Below, one piece after another: positions 12,351 to 22,742 of a stretch of DNA of 64,000 bases. The DNA comes from Archegozetes longisetosus (taxonomy: Eukaryota; Arthropoda; Arachnida; Sarcoptiformes; Trhypochthoniidae), in NCBI GenBank assembly GCA_018873245.2, contig JAEMBT020000008.1, positions 12,443,172-12,507,171 on the forward strand, in the 5' to 3' direction. Made by a program: the position numbers and the translations under genes. Position 1 is the stretch's first letter. Each line of letters starts with the position of its first letter. Under the pieces are notes generated by a model. The model ran no database searches. It had not been told where the DNA came from and worked only from the letters and a program-made list of their open reading frames with translations.

Positions 12351-14246
12351 TTAATCTAATTGAATAATTTCTATATTTTCTTTTATCCCGTTTATATTGA
12401 ACGTCGAACTTTTTAAATTGACTGATTTGTTGTTTTGAGCAAGACCTTCATTAGGTTTAATAAAATGATTATCTGACTTAATTGTTCCCAAAACGTTTCC
12501 TTTACCACAAAAGGGCGTAAAGGTTGCACTAATTGCCTTCTGTTTAGTCATTATAGTTTGTTCTGATGAACTAAATGATGAAATCGTTCTGACATTAGCA
12601 CTGCTGTTTGACATTGAATTAATACCTTTATTACTGTCATTTGTAATCGTACTACTAAATGACGAAACTTTTCTCGCTTTCTTAGATTTTGTTAACTCTG
12701 AATCATAACTATTATTAGTATCAACTCTTTTCAAGCTGTCTATTTGTAAAATTGGTTTCACTGACGGTTCCTTGTTGTTTGAATTATTGTTAGACTTGTA
12801 AGAAATTGATTCGGGTTCAAAACCAGAAAATGGAAGTACTTTTGACTTATTTAGCGGTTTATTAGTTGCTTCGATTACTTGACTCGATTTGGGACTGAAG
12901 AAATTCCTGATATCATGATTGTTGAGCTTTTCAGGAGTCGGAACTTGTTTCCTCTTAAAATTTTTCGGATTATTAATAGACTTATCGGAACCTAACTTAT
13001 GTCCAAGACCAGAAAATGGAACTATTTGTGACACGCTTTTAGCGGATTGGACTACTTTGTTCTTATTAGGACTGATGAAGTCCCTGATGTCTTTACTATT
13101 GAGCTTTTGATTGGTTGCAACTTTGTTGTTTTCGGGCTCTGAAATTTTAGTGAAAGTTCCGCCACAAGTACTTTGATGATATTTGAACCAGTAATCATGA
13201 GGTCCAGGCTTTCTATTCATAGAACGTCTAACATAACCAAAATATGGAGCTTTTTCCCGACAAATGCCTTCACATCTCCAAACATGTTTCAAATAATGAT
13301 TTACTTCTGCGTGGAAGTTATGATAGACAGTTATATTAGTTCCTGACTCTTTGTTGATGCGGTGCATGTGCTCGTGAAATATCGGGCCATGAGATTCGTG
13401 ATTATCATCTGATCAAATAAAACAAAACTAATTAATCCATCTCTATATATCAAAAATTGTATTAAAATTAGAAAAGAATTCATTTATAAGTTGAAGAAGT
13501 GATAGTGATGGTGAGGAGAATTCCTTTGATACTCGAAGACATGCTTATGAAAATGAATTGAGAAAAATGTTGTTATTGTATATTAATTTAATGTGAATAA
13601 CCTGTTTTGGTGACAAACAATAAGGCATGAATCATCTCATGAATGAGTGTTTCGACTAAATCTTTACGTGAACGTAACTGAAGTAATGGTAATGACAGGC
13701 GAATCGAACAATAGCTATGTTAAGACAAAATCAAATTAAAACAATAGAAACAATTAAATGACTGAAAGAATAGCATCTAAAGCAAGAGAAGAATCAGCGT
13801 ATAATTGAAGGATCAGTTGAATAACAAGATGTCGAAGTGAGTCAATACTTAGTTTTTGGATTCCAAGCGCAAAGACCAGCAGTTCGTGTCATTCTTGGAC
13901 TCCAACTCAATTCAATGCAATGTTTAGCCAAAACTCCAGCGAAGAACCGAGAGTCAAATTGTTTCATAAGTAGCCAAATATCAGGACTTGGATCCGATAG
14001 CTCTAATTGTGGCGAAACTATACTTAAATTATTGACACTATTCTTGTCTTCAATATCTTCATTTTGATCATCATCTAATTGTGATAAACGAAGCGCTAGT
14101 TCATAATCACTTTTAATTTTCTGGTTTTTAATCTTCTCTTCATTTGAATCCAATTCGTCTTCTAATGTCTGAAGGGATAGCGCCAGCAAATAGTCGTCGT
14201 TTCCATCGTTCAAGAGTTCGTCAAATTCATCAGTTGCAGAAGACAT
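12351..14246 (-). CDS. SPRTN: SprT-like DNA-protein crosslink protease (Spartan/SPRTN)
   Basis: Metalloprotease that degrades proteins crosslinked to DNA during replication; nuclear. Minus-strand exons by splice consensus: 14246-13849, 13714-13602, 13408-12351; all phases join, giving 522 residues (human 489). Visible: two N-terminal acidic MIU/UIM-like ubiquitin-binding helices (around residues 17-27 and 45-55), the SprT core with HEMIH at 158-162 and the third zinc ligand in the HGP motif (H177), then a Zn-binding subdomain with paired Cys (WRCEGIC... TCGG). The tail is low-complexity, with two PIP-like boxes (275-282, 334-341) and SHP-type p97/VCP-binding motifs (FSGLGHKLG at 302-310, a degenerate FSG at 364, FCGKGNVLG at 470-478). 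The C-terminal UBZ4 finger of vertebrate and fly Spartan is absent; the protein ends in a hydrophobic-acidic IEIIQLD. Family call very secure; roles of the tail motifs are inferred. Confidence 0.95.
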
Positions 14247-15246
14247 GGTTTTGAGTTTGAATTGGATTTTATAAATGAATTTAATAATTATGCGACATTT
14301 GGTTAATTGATAAAGTTGAGTTATTGTTTACAATGAAAACAAACAAAAAAATATACTTGACAAAGAAGATTCTCATAAGAAGTCAGTTGAACAGAATCAT
14401 AATATTTAATTTGCAAATGTTTTATTTGCATAAATATCGAAAGATTTCTAACAAATATGAATAATTACTATAAGCCTAAAGTGTTTTTGGTTCAAAATCA
14501 AACTGTCAGTCATAAAAAACGTAAGTAATAACTTGATTTAGTGTAGAGCCATTTATGTGCGATCAAGTGCAATCAAATAGCCATTATTTGTCACTCTTAT
14601 TTTCAAATCAATTAGTGTTTTCAACTTTTTATAAAATAATTATCCTGTAATGTTTTCCCCTTGCTTTTATTTAATTAAAAAGCAAATATTTTCATGGATA
14701 TGTTAAACTAATTGAGCTGTTTATTTTTATAATCAATAATTAGGTGAGTCTTGATCAGCTTGGTTTTAAGTAAATATTTTATTCGTTTAGTCCAAGCATA
14801 TTTTGAGATTTCGCTTTCATTTTTTCATACAATTTCAAAGTGTTTTTTTTTGTCAAATACTGTTTTATTATTTTTGAAGTTATTGAGTATTTTATGCATT
14901 TATGAAAAATGCAAATATAAACAATAATAGTCTATTTGCAAGATAGCTTAAAAGGGCATAACTGTTGCGTGATACTTGTTAGCAGTTGAACCTTTTTATC
15001 TCATATTCAAAGCATTAACAATTGGTCATACATTTAGCAGTATAGGAGTTGAAGTGCAAAAAAGTCCAATTATTATGTTGCAGTTATCATTTTTTGAGTG
15101 TTTCATCTAATATTCATAACATCGTTAGCGCGAATAAACATGATTTTGCTAGTCACTATTATTGCGAAACTCAACACTTATTAATGAGAGCTTAAAAATA
15201 TTTTTAAATGGTTGAAAAAATGTATAATTATTTTTAGATGTAAGAC
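14247..15246. promoter_or_regulatory. Divergent intergenic region between SPRTN and the coiled-coil gene
   Basis: One kilobase of AT-rich sequence separates the two head-to-head start codons, so it must hold both promoters or a bidirectional one. I see no clear TATA/Inr pair. A pyrimidine-AG just before 15239 could be the acceptor of a 5'UTR intron for the plus-strand gene. Confidence 0.35.
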
Positions 15247-16557
15247 ATGTTCCACGCAAGACAAGGCTATAGTTATTCGAGAGAAGACACTCGAAAGTCT
15301 AGTATTCCTCAGACAAATGACTCGATTGAAGATTTCGAAAGACATTGTTCTCGAGTAAGCGCTAATTCTAAGCAAGACAACACAGAAACTGAAAGATTGA
15401 CAAAAGAAAACGATCGTCTCAGATCTGAACTAAATCGATGTAGAGATGAGTTGGCATTCGTTAAGAACGAGAGTAAAGCGTTGACTAAGAAGTTGAAGAA
15501 TAAGATCGAAGACTTGGAACAAAACAATAAGAGTTTGAACGAACAAGTTGTTAAGCTGAGAGCTGATTGCGAAGAAAAGGATCGAAAGTATTTGAATTTA
15601 AATAAGAAGTATTCAGAATTTGGTAAGAAAGTAGAAGATTATAAGCGCAGACGTAAACAAGAACTCAACAAAATCACTGTTGATTTCGATTCTGAGAAAA
15701 AGAGTAAACAAGTCATTGAAGATAAAAATCGGTTATTGATTAAACAAAAGGAGCAACTCATTAAACAATTGAACGATGAGAAGAAGAAAAATATCAATCC
15801 AGTTAACTCTCTATCAGTTATCAATGATATGAAGCTTAAGATTAATGCGATTGTGAGAGAGAACAATGATTTGAGTGCCAAATTGACTGAAGGGCTCAAA
15901 CGAGATGGACACAGAATGGCTTTAGAACAAGATATTAAGGATTTGAAGGAAACTGTCAATGACTTGAGTCAAAGACTTCGGTTCCAGGTTGAGACTAATT
16001 GCAAGCAATCGAACGATCATAAAAGTGAAATACTGAAGCTGAAGGCTAGCTATAATTCGCAAATCACTGCTTTGAAGAGGCAGAGAAGTTATTTTCAGAA
16101 TTGCAATGAGATGAACAAGCGAAAACATTTTGCGACTCAGTATTTGCATGTCGGACACGAGAAGATGTATAAAAAGAATGTTAAAACAATTCATGAATCT
16201 ACTGAACAAAATACAAACCAAGTCTTTACTGAATTGACTGAGGAAATTATTGAAGTTCTCAAAAATAAGAACAAGAAATTGAAAATCTCTAATGCTATTT
16301 CAACCGCTAATGTTATTCGCGATAACACGACAAATAGTGAAGAGATCTATAAAAGAGCCAAAAGGATCACTGAGAAAAATGACGACAGTTCGGTTTCATG
16401 TCCTATATGCGATCGCACCTTTGAAGGCATAATTAACTTAAAGACACACTTAAGAGTCAAACACTTAATACAATTTGACTCATCTTTTAATAATCCCATT
16501 CAATCTAACTCTAATCAGAACAAAATCATCGACTCCATTGATTTATCTGACGACTGA
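15247..16557 (+). CDS. Coiled-coil protein with C-terminal C2H2 finger
   Basis: 436 residues, single exon, no family recognised. Residues about 50-270 are highly charged with heptad-like spacing (long Lys/Glu/Asn/Leu runs), consistent with a long coiled coil. Residues 385-406 form one C2H2 unit: C385 and C388, H401 and H406, with the usual Phe and Leu in between. A Ser/Asn-rich tail ends in an acidic DLSDD. One isolated finger after a coiled coil resembles the layout of autophagy or ubiquitin-binding adaptors (TAX1BP1, optineurin type), but the finger spacing is classic C2H2 and I see no further similarity; that is speculation. The ATG at 15247 is the first Met of the open frame. An AATAAA lies downstream at about 16742. 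It is head-to-head with SPRTN. Confidence 0.8.
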   Translation: MFHARQGYSYSREDTRKSSIPQTNDSIEDFERHCSRVSANSKQDNTETERLTKENDRLRSELNRCRDELAFVKNESKALTKKLKNKIEDLEQNNKSLNEQVVKLRADCEEKDRKYLNLNKKYSEFGKKVEDYKRRRKQELNKITVDFDSEKKSKQVIEDKNRLLIKQKEQLIKQLNDEKKKNINPVNSLSVINDMKLKINAIVRENNDLSAKLTEGLKRDGHRMALEQDIKDLKETVNDLSQRLRFQVETNCKQSNDHKSEILKLKASYNSQITALKRQRSYFQNCNEMNKRKHFATQYLHVGHEKMYKKNVKTIHESTEQNTNQVFTELTEEIIEVLKNKNKKLKISNAISTANVIRDNTTNSEEIYKRAKRITEKNDDSSVSCPICDRTFEGIINLKTHLRVKHLIQFDSSFNNPIQSNSNQNKIIDSIDLSDD

Positions 16558-17511
16558 GTTCTAATTAGCTCATTTTGTATCTCTTTTGCAATAAGATATT
16601 TTTGTGTTACTTATATTTTTTTAAATTTATATTACTTTTTTTTGTTATATTAACTAAATATATAACTTAAGAATTGATTTATAAATTGAATTGGCAATAA
16701 TCTCAAGAATACTTTTATAAAGTTTTTATTGGCGGAAAGTCAATAAATGCATCAAGCCATATTTGCAAATTTCGAAAGAGATTCCTATAATTTGTTATTG
16801 AAATAATTATAATTTTATTGATCTTTTGCCAGAATTTGAATCATAACTCATTTACCCTGTCGGAAGGTAAAATTTTTTTGATAATTAAATATTTCTGTTA
16901 AATCGATTTTATACGATGTTTTTTCTAGATTTTTAATGAATATTTGTAACTAAAGTGCCAAAAGTAGTATTGCTCAATATGAATAAAATCTTTAAAGCAA
17001 AGTATGATCTGCCTTTCATTTGATCTCTATACTAATATTCTGTCCATTCATTAAGAAATAGTTTCATATTGTTTCACTAAATTTTAATATGTATTTCAAG
17101 TCAAATGTCTTGAATGTTAAATTCATTTTTAGTGATCTGATGCACTATAGTTCAGATGACTGTTACATAAACTCTAGATTTAGTGCTCGAATTTTCTCTA
17201 ATATCCTTAAACTACAGTTGATTATTAAGGATAATCTTAAATTAAATCATCATATAGTGGGAAATAACACATCCAGTATAGGCTTCATAGATGGCTATAA
17301 ACTTAAATAAAACTTAATACTTTATTGTCTAGAATTAAATTTGAATGACATTGAAATAAAGAAATTTATTACACAATTGACTCTAAATTTGAAATATTAA
17401 AATGAAGACAAATATATTAAATTGTATTTGAAATAACAAGTGGTTTGAGTTGTCATTAGGATTGAGAATGGATTGATAAGAGTGCTATGAGTTGACTAAA
17501 TGAGAGGAAAC
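16558..17511. other. Intergenic, converging 3' ends
   Basis: AT-rich spacer between the coiled-coil gene (+) and DCUN1D (-). It carries AATAAA on the plus strand (about 16742) and its complement TTTATT at 17365-17370, fitting the 3' ends of the two convergent genes. A 73-codon open frame at 17089-17310 has no recognisable content. Confidence 0.5.
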
Positions 17512-18339
17512 TTATGTTAATTTGTGATTATTATCTGAAATACGAGCTCTGGCCCAGATAACAAAATCATCTATCATCGTAGGCCAGGCGCCGTCGAAGT
17601 CATAGTTGGAAAGCGAAGAATCGATACTTAGCGCAAACTCCAGCAGCAAATTCCAGGTGTCTTTAGTGACAGCCTTTCTATTCTCTGCTACAAACTCGAG
17701 CCAAAGCTCAAGCAGTTGCTTATTAATACAATTGGACAGAAGAATATTCCAGTACTCGATCGCTGTCTCCCATTCCATAGTCTTGGCGTCGGGATGTTTG
17801 CCATAATTCCAGGCAAATGAGTACAGATCTCTTAACTTGGACAAATCATTTGTCAACTCATTTTCAAACTCAACCAATCGTTGAACCAGTTGTTGGTTTG
17901 ATTCACAGTTAATGTCAATCATTCCCAAAATGAACTCATTTTTGGTGAATTCACACTGTTTTTGAGCTTTTAATTTTTGCGCCAAAATCAAAACTTTGCG
18001 ATCATTTGGCCTGAAATTTAAATCTTCTAACCATTGGATGCATCCGTCGATAAGAATTTTATCGGAATTATGAGAATATTTATAGAACCAATTCTCGACT
18101 CTTTTTCTATCTATTATCTTGAGATAAGTTTCTGGATTTGAGAAGAATGAATCGCAAGCGATGTCTAAACGCCAATCGTTTTGTGACAAACAATTGATTG
18201 CTATCTTTTCGGAACAATTGGTTAACGAAATAAACTGCTTTACTTTTGACCTCTCGTTCGATTTTAATTTGTGCTGTAATTCAGTTTCAGATTGTTATAA
18301 GTGTTTCATTTTGTGGTTAGTTTGCTTATTACTTACCAT
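17512..18339 (-). CDS. DCUN1D1: DCN1-like cullin neddylation co-E3
   Basis: Scaffold-type E3 that brings NEDD8-loaded UBC12 to cullin-RBX1 and so activates cullin-RING ligases. Two coding exons on the minus strand: 18339-18337 (the ATG alone, followed directly by GTAAGT) and 18273-17512 (after TTACAG), giving 254 residues; human DCUN1D1 has 259. The N-terminus MHKLKSNERSKVKQF parallels MNKLKSSQKDKVRQF of the human protein, which confirms the tiny first exon. Residues about 8-45 are the UBA-like domain (SEK.A..CLSQNDW), and about 55-245 the PONY/DCUN1 domain with CEFTKNEF, the DTWNLLLEF stretch and the C-terminal acidic-aromatic patch GAWPTMIDDFV that binds cullin. It resembles DCUN1D1/2 more than the longer paralogues. 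Confidence 0.95.
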
Positions 18340-18917
18340 AATTTAATTAAATTGATTTGTTTTGTGAATCAAGTTATGAACACTTATACCATTGATAAAC
18401 ACTTTATATTATTGATAAATATTTTTCTATTAAGGGACCGTTTCATAAATACGCTCACTATTGCTTGCTCTAATCAACTCATTTCCGTCTTAAGTTCTAT
18501 AACATTCTTACAGACTATTTAAAGACTAATTTGTATTTTTCATTTATTATATCATAATTAAGATGTGTTTAATGCTCGCTTTTAAAGCACTACGCGCTAA
18601 ACCTTCATTTTCAATCTCGGCTTTAGTCAAACTTTTGACTCAACCAAAGGCAAAAACTTTACTAAAACATTGAAATACAGTAAATGAATAGCTATGATTA
18701 TTATAAATAAAGTTGTAATACTGTTAGGGTTTTCAGTCGAAATTTAATTAATTCTGATATCAATTAAAGTCTAGTCATTTATTTATTATTCAAATAAAAA
18801 ATGTGAAACAAAATCGTTTAAATATATTACCAAATTAAATATATTAACAAATAATTTGTATTATTAAAAAAACGCTTAAACTAGAGCGATGATATAATAT
18901 GCGATTCGCATAATATA
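18340..18917. other. Intergenic between RABGGTB and DCUN1D
   Basis: AT-rich spacer that must hold the RABGGTB 3' end (TTTATT, i.e. AATAAA on the minus strand, at about 18782) and the DCUN1D promoter. No other feature seen. Confidence 0.45.
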
Positions 18918-20152
18918 TTAAAGAGACAAAAATTGTGGTTTAAGATTAGTTCTATCGATAACACTCTGAGGCATACAAAATACTGGATTTATTTGTTTAA
19001 CAGCTTTCGAAATGATCTCTAATTGAGAGCTAACATCGAACTCTTCATTATCACTATTTTCTTGATTGACTCCATTTCCATCAGCATTATACTCATAGGT
19101 CAGTAGCGAAAGACCTGCAACGCCGAAATGCGTGTGAAATGGATCGACAAGATTTCCAGGTCTGTCACTAAACCCTCCGCACTCGTCGTCCTGACAGGCG
19201 AGGATGAACCGCAACAATTTCTGTTTATTAATCCAATGAAGTCTGCCTATAATAGTGAGTGAGGCCAAGACCCACCACGAATAACATAAATCTGGTAACT
19301 TCTCAGGCCTACCATTGAGTCCACCTGATGGCAACTGTCTCTCTGCTAACCACCAACCGAGCAGATCAGCATCGATTCGATGCAACTGTCCAGAAATTGA
19401 TAGAGAGCCTAATCATCAATAAATAAAAACATCAAAACTTATTTAAATTTATAATACAATTAATTAAAATTAACTGCAAACCTAAACAGCAATAAATAAG
19501 TCCTGCGTGTGATTCACTTCCAGGACGCGAACCAAAGCCTCCGTCAATAGTGTTATAACAGCTCATGACAAAGTCAATGGCTTTATCTAAATTGATTGCT
19601 TCTAATCTATTGAGAAGAGCGAGTGACGCGATAGAACAGAAGGAAAATCTGACATCGATTTCTCCCCATATATCGCCCGCAAAACTACCGTCACTCTGTT
19701 GTAGTGAAGCGATATATTCAACTGTTTTATCGATATTTATCACGTTATCATTCAACGCGTTGTATGAAACTATTATCTGAATAGCACTCAATGTGTACAA
19801 AATGTGCGGGTCGTGTCCTTTGGCAGCACTTATGCCACCGTTTGAATGATTGCAAGACCTGATCAGTGATAGAATCTCTTGTTTTGCTTCTGTCAATCAT
19901 ATTAAATGTAAGGCATTTTAGCTAAAGATATAATTGAATTATTTGATGATTTATACCTTCGTTGAAATCATTGTCCATCAATTGCAAAGCAGTAGTTGTC
20001 CAATAAATACCACTCATTCTTAAGTATTGAACCATTAGTTGTTCGTAGGAATCATTGCTATTATTGGCGTATTTATGTAAATATTGAACATGCTTTGATA
20101 ACAATAATTCTTTAACATGTGACGGTTTAATTTCCACGTCTCTAGTCAACAT
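18918..20152 (-). CDS. RABGGTB: Rab geranylgeranyltransferase beta subunit
   Basis: Catalytic subunit of GGTase-II; attaches geranylgeranyl groups to C-terminal cysteines of Rab GTPases presented by REP, in the cytosol with the alpha subunit. Exons 20152-19957, 19889-19482, 19408-18918 join in phase to 364 residues (human 331). Family landmarks: [14 protein letters not shown] start of the helical barrel (here [10 protein letters not shown]), repeated prenyltransferase motifs ([60 protein letters not shown]), the Zn ligands Asp and Cys in LPDLCYSWW and His in DPFHTHFG, and the ending [12 protein letters not shown] typical of RabGGTB rather than FTase or GGTase-I. The extra length is an Asn/Glu-rich insertion of about 30 residues just before the last helix, absent from the human protein. 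Downstream of DCUN1D's start and on the same strand, about 580 bp away. Confidence 0.96.
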
Positions 20153-20775
20153 TTTGCGGTAATTTTAATAAATATTTAATTTATTAGTTTGTAACACAAT
20201 GTTTTAGTCAGTTTTAAGATGTGTTAGAGGGATGTTTATTAGCGTGAAATACGAATCACGTGTTTATCAGTCTCCAAGCGTCATCATTTTAAATGAAAGG
20301 CTTTCGCTCAACCAATAGCAACATATATTAGTCTTGTTTTTACTTCGTTTAAAACCTTAAAACAATAATTCAGCTAAACTTTAGTTAGTTAAGTCAATTT
20401 AAGTATAACTAAGTCTAGTTTTTCAGCTTTCAACTGGTGTTCAAACTGATGATTCATAATTGAAAGTAAGTTGCCATTAGATGAAGTTTTTTAAATGAAT
20501 CAAATAATATACAGATTGCTGTAGGATGGTGTAATCATTTTGTTTCACTTCATTTCAAGCATTAAATGTAAATTTGTCTTTTGCACGCTTTCAAGGCGTT
20601 CACATTACGAAAGGGTTTATAAAAAAACGTTCCAATTTTATTTAAATACTAAGTAAACGATAAAGTGATAGGCGAGTTTACTATCTGAACCTTGTCAAAA
20701 GTTTTATCGCTAAAATATTAAACTCACTTTAAAACTAGTAGCAGTTTTAGTTTAAACCTGGCCTTTAGCCTAATA

Positions 20776-20981
20776 GTCGTATTTTTGCAGTTCCTCAAGT
20801 AAAAACTATAGGCTTTCGATTTCAGGAATTAATCAGACATCTCAACCCTCAGCCAGATACTTTCAATTGTAGTGATCAGCTTGAGGGTCAATTTTTTGAG
20901 CATTTTTCATATGGTAGTCAACTGGCCATTAAACTTCTATTCGAAGGCCACCAGTCCCTCAAAAGTTTGGAAAAATACGAC
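20776..20981. mobile_element. Short MITE-like element with GTCGTATTTTT inverted ends
   Basis: The left end GTCGTATTTTT is repeated in inverse orientation at the right end (AAAAATACGAC), and the next 20 bases are also loosely inverted (CTCAAG against a reverse-complement CTTTTGAGG). The 206-bp length and lack of coding suggest a MITE or decayed DNA-transposon ends. A target duplication is not clear. Confidence 0.45.
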
Positions 20982-21011
20982 CATAAAATTGCTTTTCAAT
21001 ATTTTTTGTGC

Positions 21012-21151
21012 GTGAGTTTTAAAATTGGTTTCAGGTTTAAGACTTAAAACTGTTTTAAATAGACTTGTGCGTACGGGTCTCAGGCCCGTACGTATAGCTC
21101 CACTTAAAACAGTTTTAAGTCTTAAAACCTGAAACCAATTTTAAAACTCAC
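21012..21151. repeat. 47-bp-arm hairpin with nested small palindrome
   Basis: Left arm 21012-21058 and right arm 21104-21151 are reverse complements except for one extra T. The 45-base loop itself contains a palindrome, GTACGGG...CCCGTAC (21071-21091). Related TTTTAAAACAGTTTTA-like fragments lie on both sides (20725-20755, 21165-21260), so the locus is a compound of related repeats. Confidence 0.9.
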
Positions 21152-21460
21152 TCCGCAACATATGTTTAAAACAGTTTTAGTAAAGCCTCGACTCATGCAT
21201 ATTGGTTTTAAGCTCAAGGCTCAGGTATACACAAGTCGACAATTTATTAAAACTGTTTTTAACATTTGTAGTGCAATAAGTCTTGAAGCGTGTTTTAGGT
21301 TTTTGAGTTTATAAATAAAATAACATCAGATAAGAGTCTCTAATCTCGTAAATACGGGCAAGTTTTTATTATAGCTGGCCAAGTGTTCCACCTGTTATTA
21401 ATCAATTGGTTAATAGTATTTAGAAGTTCACCTTGTATTCACAATCAAATTTACTACCAA

Positions 21461-21621
21461 ATTTTTTTTGTAGAGAACCATAATGTTAACGCCTTATGGT
21501 CTGCCCATTGTGGTATATCTCTGGCAACACTTGGGGTTACCCTAAAATGTGCCCATAAAGTCGAACTTTGACTGGTCAATCGTTATTTGGGCGTTAACAT
21601 TAAGGTTCTTTACAAAAAAAT
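21461..21621. mobile_element. MITE-like inverted repeat with 32-bp ends
   Basis: TTTTTTTGTAGAGAACC... through GTTAACGCC at 21461-21493 is matched in inverse orientation by GGCGTTAAC...GGTTCTTTACAAAAAAA at 21590-21621 with two or three mismatches. The short interior is non-coding. It abuts a second inverted repeat on the right. Confidence 0.65.
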
Positions 21622-21674
21622 TGACAGTAGAATATATGGTATTAGAAATGATTTCAGCCAGTCTTATCTTTTCG

Positions 21675-22123
21675 TACAGTAAGTTTGATATTAGCATGTG
21701 ATTCAACTCAATAGTAATACTGATAGTACTTATCAATTTTGACAAAAATATCAATCAAAATCAACTCATTATTCGTCAATAAGTCAAATAATAAGCCTAT
21801 GAAACAGTCTGTTTTCTTCAATACGTTAGTCAAATTAATCAAATAGCTTAATTCACATTCCAATAATAGTTTTAGTGTTAGTTCAATTGCTTAAAAGTAA
21901 ATTTCATAAAAGGTATCGAAAATGTCGCTTAAGTCATTTGGTTGATTAATTTGACTAACATATGAAGACATGCTTTAATTACTTTGAACATTGAAGAAAA
22001 CAAAAACTTTCATAGGCTTATTGACGAATAATGAGTTGATTTTGATTGAGATTTTTGTCAAAATTGATAAGTACTATCAGTATTACTATTGAGTTGAATT
22101 ATGCTAATATCAAACTTACTGTA
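21675..22123. mobile_element. Foldback element with ~170-bp arms
   Basis: The arm 21675-21843 returns in inverse orientation at 21941-22123. Long blocks match exactly, for example the piece running from CAACTCAATAGTAATACTG through to CTCATTATTCGTCAATAAG, with a few indels elsewhere. The loop is about 100 bases. No reading frame is present; the element looks non-autonomous, or may be an inverted duplication. Confidence 0.8.
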
Positions 22124-22742
22124 TACTCTGTTTCATAAAGATTTGCATATCTCTGTCATTAGCTGAGTTTAATCCTTTAAAAAGTTCATGTTAATGTATG
22201 ACACACAATGAAAGTTACAAACTATGATTATATTAATAAATAGGCGATATTGATTTTGTAATTTTATTGATGACACAATGACTCAATGTGTTATGTTAGA
22301 GGATTATTATAAGCTTTAAATGAAATTGCAGATTATTTTGAATTTCTATAACCTCGGTGTGCAAATCTTTATGAGATAAACTGTATGTCCGGCTCTATAA
22401 AAACTTGTATGCATAATGAGTAATCAATTTTATCTTTAAGTCATTTAATAAGACTTAAGCCTTTTTGACGTGTCCAATTTTCAAGAGCTTACTTTAGATA
22501 ATTGATTGATTTGTTTTTACTTCATATCTCATAGTTTTTAATTAACTTTCACTCTAACTATAGATAGTTCCTTAAATCATATTATTTTAAATGTGATTAT
22601 TCTTTGGTTAAACAGACACTTCAGTTCAAAGCAAAATAAACGATCACATCAAATGACAATTACTTCACTTTTGGTTAACTTCACACATTTTATTAACAGT
22701 TTTGTATTCATTTCACAAATATTTAGTCACCACTAGTGAAAA

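Noticed and set aside
12919-13110. Open frames antisense to SPRTN, and others antisense to the coiled-coil, DCUN1D, RABGGTB, ABCA and ABCG genes
   Set aside because: Shadows of well-supported genes on the opposite strand.
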